A DNA stretch of 64,000 nt from positions 1,116,001 to 1,180,000 of the forward strand of contig OX345637.1 in assembly GCA_947044365.1 (NCBI GenBank), read 5' to 3'. A model generated the notes under the pieces. The model saw nothing but the letters and a program-made list of their open reading frames with translations, searched no databases and was not told the DNA's origin. Origin of the DNA: Petrosia ficiformis (Eukaryota; Porifera; Demospongiae; Haplosclerida; Petrosiidae). A program made the translations under genes and the position numbers. Of this stretch, positions 25,342-39,264 are shown piece by piece (position 1 is the first letter of the stretch; each line of letters begins with the position of its first letter).

Positions 25342-28300
25342 TCAATTAACATTAGTTGCAGGAGGTTCATTAGATGTATCACTATTCACTTCTTGTGGTG
25401 CATTATCTCTCAGTCCCACATTTTCATAATTCTCTAGTGATTCATATGTATGATCCACTGTTTCATCTGGTGAAAATTCAAATTTTCCATAAGCTGTGTT
25501 ACTTGTAAGTTCAATATTAACAATCTCTGGACTGTGTGTTGAAATTGATAATAGTTATTGTTAATATCATACTATTATAACACATTAAACTTACTTGTTT
25601 TCATTATTGCTAGTTATGTCTAACCTAAAAAAAGAAAGTTGAAATGGAATAATTAATACTACTACTATAAATAAATACTAAGTGTATCTATTAAATAATT
25701 ATACAATTCTTCAAGTTAATAATTTTTGTAGAATCAGGTTTTACATAAGATGGAAAGTAGTATATACAACTTTCAAAATTTATGCCTTCGTTCAATACTG
25801 CTGAGTGCATGTAACAAGAGGCTCAAATAAGGAATAGGCAATGAAATACATGAACTCTTCCAGATAATTTAATGAAACATTTTTCAAACGTAAAAAGAGT
25901 AACATCAGCATCGATCAAATTTATCATAAACTCCTATAATTATATGTCCTACCTTCTTTTCTTTGACTTGAGAAGGAAGTAAAATGCTACTATTATGATG
26001 ATTACAACACATATGAACACAATACATCCCCCAGCTAATACACTTCCTATAATCACTCCCAATGAAGATGTTGCTGCAGTTACAGTCATGTCTTGTTGAC
26101 AGATTTCATCATTAAAACGGGTCAAAGGAACTGGACATGTGGGATCAAATGTCACTAGAATAGGTCCACTTGTTACACTAGCTCCATTTAATACCCATTC
26201 TTCAATCCATGATACTATCTGAGTAGAGGAAATAGAACCAAAATTAAATACTTGAGCTCTATAAACAGCTTGTGTTGGATTTTGTGTATCACATAAGAGC
26301 ATTTCTTGAGTTATGAACATGTCCAGAAATCCACATTCACAATACTCTTGTAAAGTATCAACGACTGCTGAACGAATAAAAGACTTAATAGAATTTTCAG
26401 TTGTTACCTGCACTTATAATTTAGAATATTGCACAACAATTACTTAAATAAAAATTTATTTACAGTCCATTCTTGACATGAAGTGAAGGGTTCTGCTCTT
26501 AATTGAAACAAAGAGCTTTCTGGTTCTGAGTAAAAGAATTACATTGAAAGACATAGTCATACAACAGTAGCTAACCTTCAACAACTACTGCACTAGTAAA
26601 TGCTCCCTGTCCAGCATTAGTACTTGCTGATATAGATACACTATAAGATTTATCAGGATCTAGTCCACCTATAACTACACTACTATCAGTAGCTGGTACA
26701 GATACACTTGTTATTTGTCTCTTCCTGTTGGCAATTTCTGCCAACTGATATTCATATGAGTACCATTTAGTCTTAAGACACTGATATTAGTTGGAACAGG
26801 AGGAACTGAAATTGATAATGTAAAACAAACACTTATTCATGGGAAATGTGTGTAGAATTATACTTACCACCTTCTGAAGTGAAAAACACTGCTGTATTAG
26901 ATTTTCCTTTTAGTCCAATATCATTCAATGCTTTTACAGTGACTCCATAAGGAATTTCTCTAGCTTTAAAAATAATTGTATGTTAAGGCAATAGAATGTA
27001 ACTGATAGAAAGCACTCACCTAATCCATTAACTATCACTTGTAAGTCACTAGATACACTGATGTTTCTAGTATATAATTCTCTTCCTTCATATAAACTAA
27101 CAGACACAATATAATGTGTAATATTACCATTAGCTTCTTCTTGTGGTACTGGTGACCATGTGATTTCTATAGTACTTATATTCAATACATTTACATTAAC
27201 TGCTGACACTGCTCCAGGTACTATAAAAAAGCAGTAAGAACTATAAGCAACTTCATGTCATTTTTCTACTTACTATCAGATTCTGTTCTTCCTAACAGAT
27301 ATGCAGGAGGTCCATATCCAGCCACTGTGGCAGCAGATAAAGATGCACTGTATCTTTGATAAGGTTTAAACTGTCCAACAGTATAATGATCTGTACTATT
27401 AATGATATATGTTGTAGTAGTTCCAGTATCAATATTATCAACAGTTAGATTGTATTGAATGATGATGCCATTTGGAAGTGAAGGAGGTAACCAGTGAAAT
27501 GTAATGTTAAATATTGATGGAGTGGAGAGGAAGTTTTCAGGAGCATCATCGGGTACTATAAAGGGATATTGATAATATAACACAAATCATATCAAATTTG
27601 GACAAAGTAGGTAGATTATGTACTATTCAATTTCATAATCATCTAAATATCACATCACTGTTGTACTTACTGTCTTGTGCTGTTGTAAATACACACATAG
27701 TAGGAGGTCCTGTCCCAACTTGATTAATGGCAGCTAATAAACAACTATATGATGTGAATGGTGATAATACTGGAATGGAATAATTAGTATCTGGATTGTG
27801 TTGTGTACTGTTCACATCTGGTACTTGGATATCAGAGCTATCAATTCGACATTGTAGATAGTAGCCTGATATATCACCATTCTGTAAGGCTCTTTCTGGT
27901 TCAGTCCACTTCAAGGTAACAGTATGTGGAAGGAAAGTTGTATTTATACAATGTATTGGTGAACTAACAGGCACTACAAAATGAGAATAGAAGAGGTGAT
28001 TGCATTAACAGAAATGATCATAGTACATTGTATCTCTTACATGCTGGTAATGTAGTGAACTCCATCACTTCTGTGGTAACATTTCCTATACAGTTAGTAG
28101 ACACCACAGTGAATTCATATGTGTTAGCCTCCTCTAGTCCTGATAGTATTATATTATATGTTGCATCAATTACAGTAATGTCATCAAGTCCCATAACTGA
28201 TGTACTACTACTTAATACACTCTGTAGCTCCAGTCCAATATACTGTATATAATATATTTCCGGTGTATACACAATGGCTGGTATAATAAAGGTAATTGTT

Positions 28301-28825
28301 GCTGTAGTTTGAGCTACTGTTGTTGTGACATTCACAGCAATAAAAGGTTGTCTCGGAGCTGTGAAACAAAAGAGATGGAAGTGGAAACTGAAATTAGTAT
28401 AATAATAGTACTAATAAAATAACGACTGCTATATTTGTTAAAATATAGCATGATGTAAAGGTATATATAGGCTCAACTGATTTACTTACCTCTAATGACA
28501 ATAATGCTTTCTTCAGAGAGTTGGATAGTTGTTGAGTCTGGTATCATAATTCTAGAAATACAAGTATAGTTACCAGTATCACTGGATGTTGTGGCTGTAA
28601 AGTTGAGTGTATTAACTATGTGAGTACCATTAGTTACTATTTCACTATTATCAGTATGTTCTACTCCATTGTGTAACCAGATAACTTCAAGTTCAGGAAT
28701 CACAATTTCAGGTTTACTGGCTATACAAGTTAATGAGAATTTATCAAATGAAAGAGAGTCTTGACAACTTGTTTCTAAACCAAAAAAACTGTCTGGTGCA
28801 GCATTGAAATCAGAAATTTGAGGAT
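25342..28825 (-). other. Gene 2 exon block: H Ig, five FN3, membrane-proximal module, transmembrane helix, tail
   Basis: Exons: H Ig 28490-28825, FN3-a 28041-28358, FN3-b 27671-27973, FN3-c 27274-27555, FN3-d 27020-27220 and 26868-26963, FN3-e 26576-26805 (broken), stalk 1 26464-26525, stalk 2 with helix 25953-26407, microexon 25595-25624, tail 25342-25531. The helix follows [20 protein letters not shown] and ends in KSKKRR, a stop-transfer signal that sets type I topology. The tail has tyrosines in AYGKF, TYESL and NYENV. Confidence 0.82.
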
Positions 28826-31820
28826 CTGGTAACACAAACAAAAAAAGACCATGAGAAACAGTGTTTGAAATAATACATTACAATGATATATCCTTTAGAT
28901 AATTCAATTAAAATTGACCTCAAACAAAAATCTTTGGAATGCTCATCAACGTTTTAGAAACACCATTTTAAAAATTAGTTTTGTTTGTGAAATGTCAATC
29001 TATTGCTTCATTATTGAGCGAAATACTGTATTAAACCTCTGCTATTAAGTATTAACCATGTACCCACTGCAAAAAAAAGCAATGGTAATTTTCACTGTAC
29101 GTTTTTTCATATTATCCTCCTTTCTGTTTTTGTATGTACATGAAATGTCAATCTACTGTTTCATTATGAGTTATACAGTTAACCTTGTAGCTTAACTATA
29201 CATTATAGTAGCTACAAATATGAAAGTACTACAACATACTACATTCCACATACAAGATTCATTATTATATTAGTTTTTCTATAATATACCTTACTTCAGT
29301 CAGTCTATTATAATTTGTAATTTATATACTTACCTACAACAGTGAAGGTTGTGGTATCATTAACATTTTTAGCATCAATCACATACAAGTAATGTGAATC
29401 ACTAGCGACTGACACATCACATGTATAAGTACCAGAATCTATTGTACTACTAAGAGTACTGAATTCAAATCGAGATTGATACCCATTCAAACTAGTAGAA
29501 TAAGGATCAATAATCATTATTCTGGAGTTTGGTAGTAATACAGTATTGTCATGAGTCCATGTTGTTGTCACATTAAATGGTGTGTCCACATTAACATCAA
29601 TAGTAATGTCACAATATATTGTCAAAGTGCTACCAGCAAGAAGATTATCATACTCTTGAGTGCGAGTTACAACTACTGAAGGAACAGGAACTACAAGAAG
29701 AGCAGAAATGAACCAATAATGTTAATTAAAATATAATAGGATAATATAATAGTGAATACATTTCATAATAACAGGGTAAAGTGTTATTGATAAATGTTGT
29801 TTTATCATTATTGAAGGAAGGTATATATATACAGACGTTACCAAGTTAACTGATATGTGCTGATATAACGAAACACTGTTTATTAGTATTACATAAGCCT
29901 TTTAAGCTTGGAAACAGGCAGTCAGACTTTAAACTACCTCATGAAACTCTGAATAAAGGAGATGCTTAATTCAATGTCCAAGGAAAGGGATAGCTCCAGG
30001 CTAAGAAGCATAATCAATACCATTCAGTTGGTGTACAAAATAGTGAATGAAAGAGTGAGTGCATGTCTTTGATCAAAATTAATGTGCAGAAGCAAATGTA
30101 TAATCATGTACAAAGATGCACCTTGTGCATGGAAGCAATGATAGGAATTTACTTTGGACTACAAATAAAAACAATGAATAATTGAAGTTTTATACTGAAT
30201 GGATCTCAGTATTAAAACATATACTTTTATGGTTCAGAAATAATTTGAAGACAGGGAAGATCTAATTATGTACTCACATTGTAGTTCAAGCACTTCAACA
30301 GAGCTATTTGTCACAGTGAGACTAATCTCACTAACAGTAACAGTAGCTTCACAAGTATACTTCCCAGCATCAGAAGTATTCAAGAATTTAAACTCAACAG
30401 ACAGCTGATCTCCATAACGTATTGGAAAAACACTAATATCATTTTCTTGGCTAATGAAACTGACAGATAACTTTGTCCATGCTATCTCAGGTGTAACTAT
30501 TAGTCTATCCACAACAATGACTGTACATGTGATGTTATAAGGTTCCCCAGGTACATCAATACCTGTAGCTGTTGTTATGACTTCAGGGTAAGGAAGATCT
30601 ATATATACAGAAGCAGAGAGATATGTAAATTATCACAATGGACTATTCATTTTATATATATATATTTATATTTACACCAGGGTGTAGACTACTGGAGCTA
30701 GGAACCATAATTGTTGAAAACCAGTCTACACATTTGTCATGAAACTTTGATATTGGACTAATCTATTAAAGAATTCTTATCAGCTTAAATATCATTATCA
30801 TCATTATCATATTGACCTTTTACTGCAACATCATTTGATGCACAATTATCATAATATTATTTTTTATATAATTATAATCAGTATCAGTGTTTCTATATAA
30901 TATATACTCACCTTCTACTACAACATCAGTTGATGTGTAGTTAATTATATTTGTAGTATAATCATCATCTGTATTAGCAGTCACTAGTACAGTACACTTG
31001 TATTCTCCATTATCATAAACAGCACCAAGGGGATAGAAATCAAGAGTAGCCGTGTAATGATTAGTATTAGTCTGTATAAAGGATTCTGTAATGGTAGTTT
31101 CAGTGATATTCATCATGTTTCTTGTCCAATGGTTAGTGACTAATACTGGAATGTCTACTAGCTCATCCAATATGATGTTACAAGTTAGTGTGAGTGGAGT
31201 ACCAGCATATAGTGTGCCAGAGTAGTCTCGAATTAAGCCAACAGCAAATGGAGGGACTGTGAGAGAATAAAAAAAAAGTTATTGTTAAGCAATACAAACT
31301 AAATACGAGATGAGAAGAAATGAAGAATCATCGATAAATGGAAATTGCGAAAAATGATTAGAATAATATAAGACAAATAAGCACACAGGAAGACTTTAGA
31401 GAATGAAACATAGGAAGAAACTCATAACATACAATCAATTATTAGTATATATTCCTGAGAATCAGAGTCAATATCATAAGTCAGTGATATATTAAACTCA
31501 GCCATACATATATACACTCCTCTGTGTTCAAATCGAACTGGATCTAGTATGATAGTTACATTAGTCACTGATCCATCTATCACTGTGATCGTAGGTATAT
31601 TAAGCTCATTCAGGTCACCCATACTGACATCATCCATCTTCATCCATGTTACATTAGGTTGTTGAACTAGTCCTTCAACTACTCTAACACTACATGTCAT
31701 GTTTAAACTCTGACCAACTTCAGTATAACCACTCGTTGAGATGTTCAGCTCTAGATGAGGTATTTCTAAAAATAAAATTGACAGTCACAGTGTTCTATAT
31801 CAGCACTATAATACATATCA

Positions 31821-31880
<60 letters not shown>

Positions 31881-34800
31881 TGGTTGTTTACCTTCTACAA
31901 TGATATTCTTAGTGATGTTTTTGACTCCATTCAATGTCAAGTTATCAGTAGATGATATAGTCATCTCACAGGTATATTCTCCCTGATCATCAAATGGTCC
32001 TTCATTACCATTATCAACAGGATAGAATATCAGAACACTCTCAAATGTGTTGGTGCTAATCATCTCAGCTGGTAACACTGTCACACGATTATCTTCTGTA
32101 CTAGTGATAATCTCATTACTAGGATTAATCCAAGAAACCATAGCAGAGAGAGGTGTGTTCACTACACTGAATAGTGTAGCAGTGCAAGTGATGTTGAGAG
32201 GTGTACTTTCATAAATAGTGTCATTAGGAAATACAACTAGTGACATGATAGGAGAGGATACTGTGTGGAGGAGAGAGATATAAAAATATGAGATATAAAA
32301 TATGAATATAGACAAAGGACTTACTTGTAACACTCAGCATTCCATTATTATCATTATCTGCACCAAGATCTCCAAACTCTACTTCACAGAAGTATTCTGT
32401 AGCATCAGATGTTTTCACAGGATTTAGTGTGATATCTCTTGAGAATACATTTCTATTCCTCATTATTGATGATTGAGTAGCATCCGGATTATCATCAGCA
32501 ACTATACTATTTCCAGAAAAATCATAACTAATAGTGAAGCCAGTTGGTTCATATACTAGTCTTTCTGGTACTGTAGCTGTACATGTGAAATTGAACTCAT
32601 CACCAGCAGTAGGTATTGAAGGAAAGTAAATATTTATTACAACATTATCATCGGTGAAATCTGAACAGGATAGTAAAGAATTAATAAATTAATGTATGTG
32701 TTTAAAGTTTTAATAATACAGCTTTTTTGACCCCATGTAGCTACATTCCTATGTAGGAGAGACTCTAAGTAACACTCATCATTTATTTTGTATGTATATA
32801 AGAAAGATACATCATCATCATAGGAGGATTTGTGTTTAATAGAGCACATATGCTAATTAGTTTGTTGAGGTTAAATAAATTATAGTTTAACATGACATTT
32901 GCACTGGCCACATGTAAGTAATTCAAACATGTGATAGAAAAACAAATAATATGCACATGTAGCTAAAGTAAACTACCATAATAGTACTCAGTACTTACCT
33001 TCCACACTGAGTGTAATGTTACTGTCTCCATTACTTCCAGTGATATAATTATATAAAGAAAATGGTTGTATACTCACAGAACAAGAGTAAGTAGCTCCAT
33101 TGTCACTGGTCATCAGTTCTTCAATACGTATTGTACTAATATACTGATCTGATATCAATGAGGTGGGACTAATGGAGTAGTCTGATGAATTCATGAGAGG
33201 GGAGCCTCCATTATGACACCATACTATACTAACATTCACATCAGTATTAACAGCATCATTGATAGTAACAGCACACACTAGATCAATATATGTACCCTCT
33301 ACTAGTGTACCAACATCAGGTAGATCAGTTGTAACCACAACCTCTGGAGTATGTACTACAAGAATGGAGTAAAGGATGTGTTAGATAATTGATTAAATAT
33401 CTCTTTAATCATTTAACTTTTTGTTGCATATTAACAGAGCAATCAAACATTATAATATTTTACAAACAAATACCTTACACTACAATTCTTCAAATACAAA
33501 TACAAGTACTCCAAAAATGTATTGAAATACATCTACACATATGCACACTTCAATCATACTTACTTGTTGTATTGATAGTAAATGACTCATAGAATACATC
33601 TTGATATATCAGTCTGTCTAATATCTACAGAGCATCTATATCTTCCAGAATCAGATGTTCTTAGAGGAGTGAAGTATACACTTATTGTAGCATCTCTTGA
33701 GGATTGTATGTATATCAGTGTTTCGTAACCTACACCTGTTACTCTCAGGAATGTAATATTAAGTTCAATGTTTAATAGATCATCTACAATGTCTACTGAA
33801 CACATTAGTGTATAGTTATCATTGATATTACCACTACCAGTAGGAGTAATAGTAATCACTGGATCAAGAATATCTAGATAGAAGAAACAGAAGTAGATAA
33901 GATAAATACATATAACTGACATAGCGCCAGTGAAGAATTGAGAATGGTAATCCAATTGTATAATTATTCCACAAAAAAGAATGAACCTATAGCCAACATC
34001 TCAACTAGAATAAGCTAAATCTGGCTGTATCAGTTATGATTCTCAACTATAACAAAGCGGATCAGAGTAATGCAATCATGAGGACTACATACGAGCTATG
34101 ATTCATAACATACAGTATGATTTAGTTGTGTTGTATAATTATACTTATACATACCTTGTACTGCAAATGTATATGATCCATTCCTATTTGTACCAATGAT
34201 GTAGGGTGCATCAAATCCTGATCCTATGGGACTAATGGTTCCTATACAGATATAATCACCAGTATCAGTATTGTTCAATGGAGAGAATATTATTTTTGAA
34301 GTATAAATATTTCCATTAACTTGAAGTTCACTCTGATCAACTCGTTCACTACTAACATCCAATACAAGTCCATCTTTTATCCATCGTACAGTGACATTAG
34401 GAGATGATGGAGAGTAAGAGGCAAGTGTGACATTACATGTAAGAGATCGTTCAGTGCCACGTATAAACATATCACTTACACCGTCATCAGTAATGATAAC
34501 AGTAGGTGTTGGGACTGTGTATAAACAAAAAGTGAGAAATAATTATGTAATAGATTGTATTTCTGCTATATTTTTTAATTTAAATAGAATCACTCGCATC
34601 ACATGCTCTATTAACTATATAAACTGTTACTAGTGAAATACTATTATATAATTATATATGTAAGTAGTTGTATAGTGTATAATGTACATAATTATGTATT
34701 ACTTTATGACAATAATTATAATTATATGCACTATATATACATAATAGTATTTCACCAGTATAATAATATGTATGTATATATGTATACACTGTACATGTGT

Positions 34801-36703
34801 GTGGGTGTAGTGTGTGTGTGTGTGTATGTATGTATGTATATGTATGTATGTATATATGTATGTATGTATATATGTATGTATGTATGTGTGTATGTATGTA
34901 GGCATGTACATGTATTTATATGTATGTAATAATTTAGTTGAATATGTGACTACATGTGTATAATAATTATAATGATAAAGTATTATTATATCATCCATTG
35001 CCTACTACACAATGAGTATGAATATTGTTAAATATTTGGAATATCAGTTATTAACTGTCAATGACAGTTAATCAATCAATGTTGAACTCATTTTATTATC
35101 AATTACTAATTAATAAAAATACTTACTTTGTACATTAACAGTTTGTGAATCTTCATTGAATCCATCAAAATGAATCTCCTGTACAGTGAGACTAGCTGAA
35201 CATGTATACACTCCAGCATGATCATAATATAATGGACTGAATTGTAATATAAGTTGTGAGTCTAATCCATTCTCTTCTAATGTTAGTTTGATACCAGATT
35301 CTTCAATAACCTTTGTGTTATTATACATCCATGTGATGTTTGGTACTCCTAGTACAACACTAATTTCACAAGTTAGAGTGTACATGTTACCAGCAATATT
35401 AGAACCAGTTACAATAATAGATACATCAGGATTATCTGTAATGAATTATTAAAACACTATAGTAAAAAAAAGAATTAACTACATTTTGAAAAATTCTAAC
35501 TCAGCTCCTTTACCAAAGCTTTTGTGGCTTAGAGTTGGTTCACACACAATATACATGTTGAATTATCAATTTGTTACCACAAGACAAAAATGTAATAGTA
35601 ACTATTATAATGTCTAAACTGTATGTATATATAGCAATACATGTATAGAGGTTATTTTCTTATCCACCTCTGCTTACAACTAAGTATATATTAATTCAAG
35701 TCATGTACTCATACATAATTTAAAGTTATATAGTAATCTGTTAATACTTATACAGCTCTTCTAATAATCATAACTAATCCTTATAAAGCATAAACTGACC
35801 CAGAGTCGAGAAGTCATATGTTTCATTACCAACAATCAGCTGAGGGACATCAGGTATTGTCACCATAGCAACACATTTATATAATCCTTCATGTGATTCC
35901 TGGACTGGATCGACATTGAGAGTTAGAGAACCATCTAGATTACTAGTGATGATGATGCCATTACTGATTGAATCATTAAAAACCCAGGTGAGGGTGATAT
36001 TTGGTAATAAATTATCTTCAATTGTAGCATTACAGATTATAGAAAATGATTCACCAATAACAGGAGCTCCCTCACGAGTAATAGTAAATATAGGAACTGG
36101 CAGAGCTATGGAATGAAAAATATTTTTATAAAAATTCACAACAGTTATTTCTATTAAATGTCTCACTCCCATACACATCATACATGACAAATATACAAAT
36201 AACATACATATATGCATGTATGATTGATGTTAGTTATATACAACACAAACACAAGCAGACATACACTCATAAACCTTCACAAAAGCACATATACAGACAA
36301 AAATATGCAAACATACATACATACATCCATGTATGTTTGTGTGTATATATATAGATATGTTAATGTTATGCCACGAGTGCTATATCAGGTTTCTAATCAC
36401 TGAGCTCGAGGGCTGCAGGCCCAGGGCAAGGTGATTATAAGTCTGATATTGCACAAGTGGGCATGACATAACAAATAAATTTCATGACTTGAAAGTCATG
36501 TTTATACAGCTTAGTGAAGTCACAAACCATACAGTGCACATGTCGAACCACTTTCACGTAGTACATTTACAGCACTGTCGGAAGCTTTGAAGGGCTATGC
36601 ATCATGACATACACACACACATATATATATATGTGTGTGTGTACACACAATAATCATTGCTGAGCCAATTTGGCCCAAGCTTCAAAAGTTATCAAAAACT
36701 GTG

Positions 36704-36765
<62 letters not shown>

Positions 36766-36787
36766 TATATATATATAATTATATATA

Positions 36788-36841
<54 letters not shown>

Positions 36842-39256
36842 TATATTTATTCATATATATGCATAATAATAGTTTTATACATACAAACACAAACTGACAT
36901 ACAAACTAGGATATAAAATACACATATAAAAATATACAACATGTATATACCTTCAACTAGTACAGTAATATTCTCTGATGTAGTAGTTCCTGGTATAATA
37001 TATGATGACTGATCAAATGTGTTATTAACTCCAACCTGTACTACACAATAATATTGTGTTTCATTATCCATCAATGTCAAATCTCTAATGACAAGATTAC
37101 TATAGTGAGTATAGTCTTCTCCATTAACTCCAAACTGTAATTCATCACCAGCTATGCCCTCTTGTGTATCATATTTTCCATCATCAGTCACTTGTCCCTG
37201 TGGTCCCCACCATATGAAGATAATATTTGGTGGTGAGTCAATAGAAGTGACATTAGCAGCACACAAGAATGACGAGACACCACTTATAAATGTACGACCA
37301 AACTGGGTAACAGGATTCACAAGTGGAATTACATTTGGAGGGGGAACTAAAAAGATATAATAGTGGATATAGTTTATAAGAGATAAGTACTAGAATTACA
37401 AAAATAAAAGGTATAAATAAGCGATAGGGGATGTAAAATTATGTATCACTACTACACATATAAATATAAAGAGTAATAATGTGAGTACTTATATATACTG
37501 TGAGTTGCATAGGAATGCTGCCAATTATATACAATAGTAATCATATGACAATATTGATAATGAACAGGGACTTACTCTCAACAGTTAAAGTATATTGTCT
37601 TTCGATTATATCAACATCACCAAGAGTATCATTAATTATAACTTCACAAATATATACTCCAGCATTGGAAACCTTTACTTCATTGATCGTGAGATCTAAT
37701 GACAGTATTAAATCATCCATTCCACCGCCAGTTAAATTTCCATCAATTGTGTTTAGAGGATTAAAGTCTTGATCAGTCCACACTACTTGTGCCATTGTGA
37801 TTTCAATTGTGATATTCACTATACATGAGACTGTAATGTCTGAACCAATTAGGAGTGTACTTGAGGGAGTAACATCAATTGAGACAGCTAAGCAAAATTT
37901 ATGAGAAAATGTTTACATTTGAATTAAATTGATTGGTTTATGTACATAATAGATGTGATATCGCATAATTCAAAAATTAGAGCCCTTCTTCTTACCTTCT
38001 TGTAAAGTTTCATTATTACTATGACTACTAGGTAAATCTCCTCCATATGCTACTACAAACACTGGATAACTTGATTCAGGATTAAGAGTAGAGAATGTGA
38101 TTAGTGTACTATTAACCTCTATACTCTCTCTGGTACCATTAGGTAGATCATAGAACAATTCATAACCTAATACAACAGGATCATTACTAACAGGAGGAGA
38201 ACATGATACAATGCCTTGATAAAGACCAATTCTCATTACTGTTAGGTTAGTAGGAGTGTCAGTTACTATAGAAATGAAGATAATCATATCTGAAACTTAA
38301 ATTCAGTATCAGATATACCTGTAACAGTTATTACTTGAGTTGTTGTAGTATTTCCAAACGGTGCATCATTAGATACAGTACACTGATAAGTACCTCCCTG
38401 TCTCATTCCAATTGTTACTATTACCTGAACACTAATAGGATCTTCAGAAACTAGTACCTCACGACTCAAGTCATCATAGGAGATATTGGTGATAACAGAA
38501 CCACCACCATTATCTACTTCCACAGTACAAGTGACATTAGTGGGAGGTCGTCTATTTATTTCAAAAGTGAGTGTGAATACAGGAGGATCAGCATCTCTTG
38601 ATGTGGAGACTAATTGAAATTCAGTCTGTGTTGTTATTGATGTGAATAAACTCATATCTGGAAATAATAATTAAAAGATAAATTTGAGTCCTTTATGTCA
38701 TACAAACTTACCAGATGAATCAAAATCAGCATTTGTATAAGCAGCTACCCATAATGTATGATTTACTTCATTTTCATCAGGGATAACACAACTGTATAGT
38801 CCCTGATATGATGCTAATCCAGCATCTCTCAATAGACCAATTTGACCAATCTCATGATATGCATATAATGGTAAATTTGTATTACTGATATCAATATCTT
38901 CCATTGTCAATTGGGTACCATTGGGTAGATACCATGTTCCTATCATACTACCAGTATTAACACTTTGACACCATACACCATCATTAAGACTATCAGGAGA
39001 ACCAGTACCAGGACTATCTTGATCATTATCATGAAACTGTCTAGCTGCTATTATAGAGAAATCAGGTAACACTCTGACTTCTTCACCAAGATACAACCTC
39101 ACACCTATAATATGTGAATATAAGTTAATGAAAACATTACATGATTTACTATATACAGAAATATTCACCTGTGTCTGGTAATGGATCACCATCTAGTTGA
39201 GCTGATGATCTCTTAACTGCTAACAAAAGTACTGCAACGAGTAACAAACAACTCAT
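25342..39256 (-). CDS. Gene 2: Ig/FN3 single-pass receptor, 28 exons, two exons frame-disrupted
   Basis: Complete from signal peptide ([20 protein letters not shown]) to the stop at 25342-25344. Order: signal, Ig, Ig, FN3, six Ig, then D-C-B-A-E-F-G-H Ig exons, five FN3 domains, membrane-proximal module, transmembrane helix and tyrosine tail. That gives 16 Ig and 6 FN3. Two exons are broken: Ig7 (33564-33873) lacks 5 nt and FN3-e (26576-26805) lacks 58 nt, and each then reads into a stop. Both have phase 1-1 ends; skipping both leaves 7,464 coding nt, exactly 2,488 codons. So either gene 2 makes a skipped isoform or it is decaying. A Mutator-like element sits directly against the start codon. 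The likely role is adhesion or recognition at the cell surface (inference). Confidence 0.8.
26576..26805 (-). pseudogene. Frame-disrupted FN3 exon (FN3-e) of gene 2
   Basis: The exon is 230 nt against 288 nt in genes 1, 4 and 5. A 58-nt deletion joins the ISW codons directly to the later E-I-A-N-R-K region, and the shifted frame stops at once. The donor is GTTAGC, weaker than the usual GTAAG or GTGAG. Confidence 0.82.
28826..29333. other. G-H intron of gene 2
   Basis: About 500 bp of AT-rich intron with an internal near-repeat of AAATGTCAATCTA near 28990 and 29145. I see no exon or element in it. Confidence 0.5.
30817..30850 (-). pseudogene. Remnant of an E-type Ig exon 3' end
   Basis: The minus strand reads like the closing strand of an E-type Ig exon (N-D-V-A-V-K-G before GTCAATATG) but no body of the domain precedes it. 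A similar stub lies at the same distance upstream of F in gene 5 (63934) and forms the end of the chimeric exon in gene 4. Confidence 0.5.
31829..31878. repeat. (TTA)n microsatellite
   Basis: About 17 TTA/ATT units in the A-B intron of gene 2. A minus-strand frame that runs into it reads poly-asparagine, but that part is intron. Confidence 0.92.
33564..33873 (-). pseudogene. Frame-disrupted Ig exon (Ig7) of gene 2
   Basis: The exon is 310 nt; its gene 1 counterpart at 15582-15896 is 315 nt. Five bases are missing after the D-I-R-Q-T codons near 33610, and the frame then stops at 33587-33589. Acceptor and donor look intact, so the exon can be skipped cleanly. Confidence 0.8.
34795..34910. repeat. 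GTAT/GT microsatellite
   Basis: Interrupted GTAT and GT runs in the Ig5-Ig6 intron of gene 2, at the same place as the array at 16795 in gene 1, so it predates the duplication. Confidence 0.88.
36361..36475. repeat. Imperfect palindrome, possible short foldback element
   Basis: TGTTATGCCA near 36364 and a related inverted sequence before 36473 bracket an imperfect inverted repeat that includes TATATCAG/CTGATAT and CTAATCAC/GTGATTA. It lies in the Ig3-Ig4 intron of gene 2. The family is not recognised. Confidence 0.5.
36705..36850. repeat. (TA)n tract
   Basis: About 145 bp of almost pure TA dinucleotides broken by one ATAATTATA palindrome. Intron of gene 2. Confidence 0.93.
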
Positions 39257-39264
39257 TATCAAAT

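Larger units (their letters stand above)
29334..35435 (-). other. Gene 2 exon block: Ig5 to G
   Basis: Exons: Ig5 35127-35435, Ig6 34155-34514, Ig7 33564-33873 (broken), D 32999-33355, C 32325-32660, B 31892-32260, A 31433-31765, E 30912-31256, F 30278-30598, G 29334-29690. There is a single D-C-B-A cassette here, against four in gene 1. A second E-type exon end lies at about 30817-30850, without the rest of a domain. The A donor is GTATGT where other copies use GTAAGT. Confidence 0.8.
35800..39256 (-). other. Gene 2 exon block: signal peptide and N-terminal module
   Basis: Exons: signal 39169-39256, Ig0 38712-39104, Ig1 38319-38657, FN3 37996-38265, Ig2 37576-37887, Ig3 36951-37346, Ig4 35800-36105. 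All correspond one to one with gene 1. The signal-peptide exon differs most from genes 1 and 3, consistent with a disrupted 5' end. The Ig3-Ig4 intron is filled by TA repeats and a palindromic patch. Confidence 0.8.

Noticed and set aside
25953..26525. Firm SEA-domain call for the membrane-proximal module
   Set aside because: Position before the helix fits, but I see no G-S-x-x-x cleavage motif and the cysteine pattern is unlike SEA.
31694..31879. Poly-tyrosine and poly-asparagine frames
   Set aside because: Products of the (TTA)n microsatellite in an intron.
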